From Streptomyces aureocirculatus (GTDB taxonomy: Bacteria; Actinomycetota; Actinomycetes; Streptomycetales; Streptomycetaceae), in the NCBI RefSeq assembly GCF_000720475.1, contig NZ_JOAP01000072.1, positions 1-24,696 of the forward strand: 24,696 bases of DNA, written 5' to 3'. The position numbers were made by a program, and so were the translations under genes. Positions within the stretch are counted from its first letter, which is position 1, and each line of letters starts with the position of its first letter. The notes beneath the pieces were generated by a model that saw only the letters and a list, made by a program, of their open reading frames with translations, made no database searches and was not told where the DNA came from. This document shows, in pieces, positions 21,672-24,696 of the stretch.

Positions 21672-24545
21672 TCACCCGCCCTTGACGTAAGAGGCCGTTG
21701 TGTGTGCCGCCTCGACGTAAAAGGATGCTGTGTGCGCCGCCGGGGCATGCGCGTGGTTGAACGCCCGGATCAGGACCGTGTGCCGCCCCGGCCGCAGCCG
21801 TGCCGTCGCCGTCAGCCTCCCGTCGGCCGGGTCGAAGCGGTGCGGGACCCCTCTTCCGTCCACCTCGACGGTGATCCGTTCCGCACGCACACCGGACACC
21901 GCGTCCCTGACACGCGCCGTGATCCCCACGTCAGGGCCGCCGGTCCGGGCGTCCGCGGCGGGCATCACCCGGTCGATCACCGGGGCGAGGGCGGGCTGCC
22001 TGCCGGGTCTGCCGCCCGGCCGGCAGCGGCGGCGCTGGATGCGGGCGACGGACGGCGGCACGGCCTCGGCGCCGAGCAGGGCGTCGAAGACGAGCGGCAG
22101 ATCGACGCCCGGACGGACGCTGGCACCGGCCGTGACGGTGAACTGCACGCCGACCCGGCCCCGCGCGGGAACCCGCACCCGCGCCCGCAGAGGCGTCACC
22201 GACCAGCCGCCGAAGGCCCGCGCGGTGACCGTCACGGTCTCCGGTGTGCCGTTGAAGTTGTAGACGTCGAGCGTCATGCGCGTCGCGGCGCCGAGCCGCT
22301 GGCCGAGCGGTGGTTCGGCGTCCCCGTCCGCCTTGCCGGGCGCGGCGTTCGCGGCCGCCCAGCGCTGGCTGAGGACGATGTGCTCCGCGGGCGGGAGCGG
22401 TCGGCGCCGCACCCGGTCGTCGCCCGCCGCGGGCCGGGGGCGGCGCGGCGGCGGTGCGTCGGTGACCAGGTAGAGCGGGTCGCGGGACGCGGCTACCCGT
22501 ACCGTGCCGCGCGCCGAGCGGGGCGGGGTGCCGCGCGCGGCGCCCATGATGTCGTACACCCGTGTCGCCGCGTCAGGCACCGGCACGTCCACGTTCCGTG
22601 GCTTCGGCGCGCTCACCACCGTCACCGTCCGCCCGGCACCGTCCCCGAACACGAACCCCGCCGCGCGCGGAAGCAGCTCGGGCAGCGGCCCGGCGTAGTT
22701 GGCCTCGCCGAGCAGCCCGGTCAGGGCCGCGTACGCGCTGAACGCGGGCAGTGGCTGGAAGTCGCGGCTGAACAGCGCGAACGACACGCCCTCGTCGGTG
22801 CACGGCGGCCCGCAGAACCAGAACTGCCTCTCCGTGCCCGCCGCCAGGCTCTCCACCGTCGACCAGGCGAGATAGCGGGCCTGTGCGCGCCGCATCGCCA
22901 GGGAGAGGTCCGTGCCGGGTTCGGCCGGAAGGAACGTCCCCGACTCCGTCATCCACAGCGGCGCCTCCGCCCCGAACCGGTCCCGCAGCTCCCGCTGGTC
23001 GTCCGCCGCCGAAGGGAACTCCGGGTCGGTGTCGTCGAGCGGCGGATAGCCGTGGAAACTCCACACGTCCGCGTACCGCGCCACGTCGTTCTGCAGCATC
23101 AGCTCCTGGAACACGCCCTCCTGCGCGATGCCGGGAAGGACCACCGGCGGCCCGCCCCGCTGGTCCGTCACGCCGAGCGCCGCCGCCTTGACGTACGCGG
23201 CGTGCTGGTCGCCGGTGCTCGCGGTGGTGTCCACGTCGGGCTCGTTGGACAACTGGAGCGCGTCCGCCACGACCTTCCTGCCACGGCCCGCGAGGTGCCG
23301 GGCGTAGCGGTAGGCGTCCCGCAGATCGGCGGGCAGCGGCACCGACGTCGGCGTCAGCGCCCAGTCGGGCGGCGCCGAGACGACTTCGAGGACCTTCAGG
23401 CCGTGCTCGTGGAAGACGCCGACGACCGACTCGTGCAGACTGCTGTCGAACGGCCCGCCCGGCCGGCGCTGCGCCGCGGGCCAGGCACTCCCGTCGCGTA
23501 CGTGGCGTACGCCCATCGCGGCCGTCGCCGCGGCGAAGGCGGGCAGCAGGGGCGGCGGTACCAGGGCGTGCGTGGCGACGTTCACGCCGAAGCGGTTGGC
23601 GGGGCCGCGGACGGCCCGGCGCGGCGGCAGGTGCGCGAAGTGGCCGACGACCCGGTCGTCGGGCCCCGGGCTCAGGGCCGCCACCACCCGGTAGTTGCCG
23701 GGTGCGAGGACCGGCAGCGGAGCGTTGGCCCCCCGGGCGCGGGCCGGGACGCGCACGGCCCCGGACGCCACCTCCCGGGCGAAGTAGTCGAGGACGCGGT
23801 ACGTCACCGTCAGGGCCTGCGCTGCCGCCGCGTTCAGTGCGAGGCGCAGCGCCGCCGGGGTCCCGTCGCGGTAGTGGCCGAGGTTGTCGGGCGGGCCCGC
23901 GAGCCGCACGGACGTCAGCGCCACGGGGACGGGTGTGAGCGTGAACTCGTCGAGGAGGAAGCGGTATCCGGTGAGGTCGTCCAGGACGGTGGGTCCGTCG
24001 ACCGTGAACGTGAGGGTGTTGGCGCCCCGGCGCAGTTCGACGTCGCCGAGGGTGAGGCGGGACAGGTCGCCCCAGGCCTTCGGGGACTCGTACCAGTACG
24101 GCTGGGAGCGGGTGACGGGCCGCGCCGGGCCGTCCTTGACGGTGATCCCGATGTACGAACCGGTCTTCTCGATGTGCGGCTGCTCCACCGGGACCGTCGC
24201 GACCGCCCGCAGCAGATACGGTCCCGCCTTCGGGACGTCCACCAAGTACGTGGCGTACCAACCGCCGTGCGGGGGCGGCGGTTTCGCGGTGGCCAGGGCG
24301 AGGAGCGTGCCCCCGGTGGCCCTCGGGTCCCGGGCCGTGGGGATCGTGGTGCGGGCCGTGTTCTCGCCCTGCACGGTGATCACGGAGGCGGCGCCGCCCT
24401 GCGCCGTGGCCACGTCGGTGTCGCTCCGCGGGGCGGTGGCGCGGTGGCTGCCGGGCGGCGCGGTTCTCGCCGCGGCGGCCGTGGCCGTCAGGGCGAGCCC
24501 CGCGGCCAGGCCTCCCGCGACTGCTGTGCGTCGGTCGATGCTCAT
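21672..24545 (-). CDS. Tat-exported clan-A glycoside-hydrolase-like protein
   Basis: The 957-residue product begins with a possible Tat signal, DRRTAVAGGLAAGLALTATAAA. Residues ~55-205 are beta-rich and resemble a carbohydrate-binding sandwich (ITVQGENTARTT ... RGANTLTFTVDG). Residues ~315-640 look like a TIM-barrel clan-A glycosidase (GH39/GH5-like). Asn434-Glu435 in LSNEPD is the acid/base motif, and Glu534 in WMTESGTF is the likely nucleophile, with VWSFHGYPP between them as in that clan. The C-terminal ~300 residues carry two more beta domains: an NPCBM- or alpha-sandwich-like module with YNFNGTPETVTVTARAFGGW, and an Ig-like end ITARVRDAVSGV. It should act on extracellular glycans; the linkage is unknown. 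The ATG has little ribosome-site match. A 30-bp duplication lies at the 3' end. Confidence 0.85.
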   Translation of the reverse strand: MSIDRRTAVAGGLAAGLALTATAAAARTAPPGSHRATAPRSDTDVATAQGGAASVITVQGENTARTTIPTARDPRATGGTLLALATAKPPPPHGGWYATYLVDVPKAGPYLLRAVATVPVEQPHIEKTGSYIGITVKDGPARPVTRSQPYWYESPKAWGDLSRLTLGDVELRRGANTLTFTVDGPTVLDDLTGYRFLLDEFTLTPVPVALTSVRLAGPPDNLGHYRDGTPAALRLALNAAAAQALTVTYRVLDYFAREVASGAVRVPARARGANAPLPVLAPGNYRVVAALSPGPDDRVVGHFAHLPPRRAVRGPANRFGVNVATHALVPPPLLPAFAAATAAMGVRHVRDGSAWPAAQRRPGGPFDSSLHESVVGVFHEHGLKVLEVVSAPPDWALTPTSVPLPADLRDAYRYARHLAGRGRKVVADALQLSNEPDVDTTASTGDQHAAYVKAAALGVTDQRGGPPVVLPGIAQEGVFQELMLQNDVARYADVWSFHGYPPLDDTDPEFPSAADDQRELRDRFGAEAPLWMTESGTFLPAEPGTDLSLAMRRAQARYLAWSTVESLAAGTERQFWFCGPPCTDEGVSFALFSRDFQPLPAFSAYAALTGLLGEANYAGPLPELLPRAAGFVFGDGAGRTVTVVSAPKPRNVDVPVPDAATRVYDIMGAARGTPPRSARGTVRVAASRDPLYLVTDAPPPRRPRPAAGDDRVRRRPLPPAEHIVLSQRWAAANAAPGKADGDAEPPLGQRLGAATRMTLDVYNFNGTPETVTVTARAFGGWSVTPLRARVRVPARGRVGVQFTVTAGASVRPGVDLPLVFDALLGAEAVPPSVARIQRRRCRPGGRPGRQPALAPVIDRVMPAADARTGGPDVGITARVRDAVSGVRAERITVEVDGRGVPHRFDPADGRLTATARLRPGRHTVLIRAFNHAHAPAAHTASFYVEAAHTTASYVKGG
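21684..21743. repeat. 30-bp tandem duplication at the 3' end of the glycosidase-like gene
   Basis: Two adjacent 30-bp copies begin GACGTAAGAGGCCGTTGTGT and GACGTAAAAGGATGCTGTGT on the plus strand and differ at a few bases. On the coding strand they add a second copy of the final strand (HTASFYVEAA, then HTTASYVKGG). The divergence between copies shows the event is not very recent. Confidence 0.7.
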
Positions 24546-24558
24546 GCTTCAAGGACAC

Positions 24559-24579
24559 CGTGGCCCGGCCCCGGCCACG
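24559..24579. promoter_or_regulatory. Hairpin in the glycosidase-like gene leader
   Basis: CGTGGCC and GGCCACG form a 7-bp stem around a 7-nt loop, ending 14 bp before the start codon. In mRNA it could limit ribosome access, which would fit the lack of a clear Shine-Dalgarno sequence. Confidence 0.45.
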
Positions 24580-24587
24580 TCCTGCGC

Positions 24588-24603
24588 GGGCAGGGCCCTG
24601 CCC
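24588..24603. promoter_or_regulatory. Perfect 16-bp palindrome
   Basis: GGGCAGGG is followed directly by CCCTGCCC. It lies in the divergent intergenic region, about 45 bp upstream of the glycosidase-like start, and is a plausible operator. Confidence 0.4.
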
Positions 24604-24625
24604 CCGGCCACGAGGCCCACCTCGT

Positions 24626-24660
24626 CTCCACCTCAGGGTGGAGGACACCGCCGGTAGGGT
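24626..24660 (+). promoter_or_regulatory. Operator-like inverted repeat overlapping a candidate leaderless promoter
   Basis: CTCCACC-TCAG-GGTGGAG (24626-24643) is a perfect 7-bp inverted repeat. A TAGGGT -10 hexamer (24655-24660) follows, and its expected -35 position (about 24632-24637) falls in the centre of the repeat. A GTG lies exactly six bases after the -10, the spacing of leaderless streptomycete transcripts. A regulator bound here would act at the polymerase site. Confidence 0.5.
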
Positions 24661-24666
24661 CGATGT

Positions 24667-24696
24667 GTGGGACGGGGAGCGGGGCGCGGGGGCTGC
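24667..24696 (+). CDS. Start of a rightward gene cut by the window end
   Basis: A GTG immediately at the expected transcription start opens a frame reading VWDGERGAGA to the window edge. An ATG four bases earlier opens another frame. Only ten codons are visible, so no product can be named. The call rests on the leaderless promoter pattern and the divergent arrangement. Confidence 0.3.
   Translation, partial: MGRGAGRGGC

Overview
The window looks like a piece of a Streptomyces (or very close actinomycete) chromosome. The sequence is very GC-rich with strong third-position GC bias, GTG starts are frequent, and there is a SARP/BTAD-type regulator beside a large LuxR (LAL) regulator. The gene content is dominated by secreted proteins of families common in that genus. 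I saw no tRNA, rRNA, CRISPR array, insertion sequence or phage gene.

Layout. (1) 18-2965: a stress and cell-fate-like corner. A terD gene (minus) diverges from a large alpha/beta-hydrolase-like gene, which is followed by a shrunken caspase-fold gene that has lost its catalytic cysteine region. The shared upstream region carries two strong palindromes. (2) 2966-3314: non-coding, with several hairpins and a nested inverted repeat. (3) 3315-7525, all minus: a SARP-like regulator with an unusual cysteine cluster, a ~950-residue LAL regulator, and a 65-codon conserved-looking small gene. No biosynthetic cluster is visible beside these regulators. (4) 7727-14868, plus: a Tat-exported beta-propeller/amidohydrolase fusion with a long Ala/Ser/Pro repeat before its signal, then a 1168-residue secreted subtilase. 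(5) 14901-15767: a decayed DIP1984-family gene, a 17-bp perfect-stem terminator, and an unrecognised minus-strand gene. (6) 16030-20818: a DUF4232 lipoprotein, a ferredoxin-NADP reductase (FprA type), a DUF305 lipoprotein with a His/Met-rich insert, and a divergent LVIVD beta-propeller protein. Tandem repeats lie between the last two. (7) 20895-24545, minus: a trypsin-like protein whose catalytic serine is alanine, and a large Tat-exported clan-A glycoside-hydrolase-like protein. (8) The right edge has stacked palindromes and a likely leaderless start of a rightward gene cut by the window end.

How it fits together. Seven of the genes encode exported proteins: two Tat candidates, three Sec candidates and two lipoproteins. 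Most are monocistronic with their own ribosome sites and terminators, so this is a secretome-rich accessory region and not one pathway. The pairs that probably work together are hydrolase plus caspase remnant (same strand, 69 bp apart), DUF305 plus LVIVD (divergent, shared promoter region) and possibly the SARP plus LAL regulators. The most unusual items are the inactive S1 protease, the two genes that look internally deleted but retain both ends, the cysteine cluster in the SARP-like regulator, and the short tandem repeats upstream of the subtilase and of the LVIVD gene.
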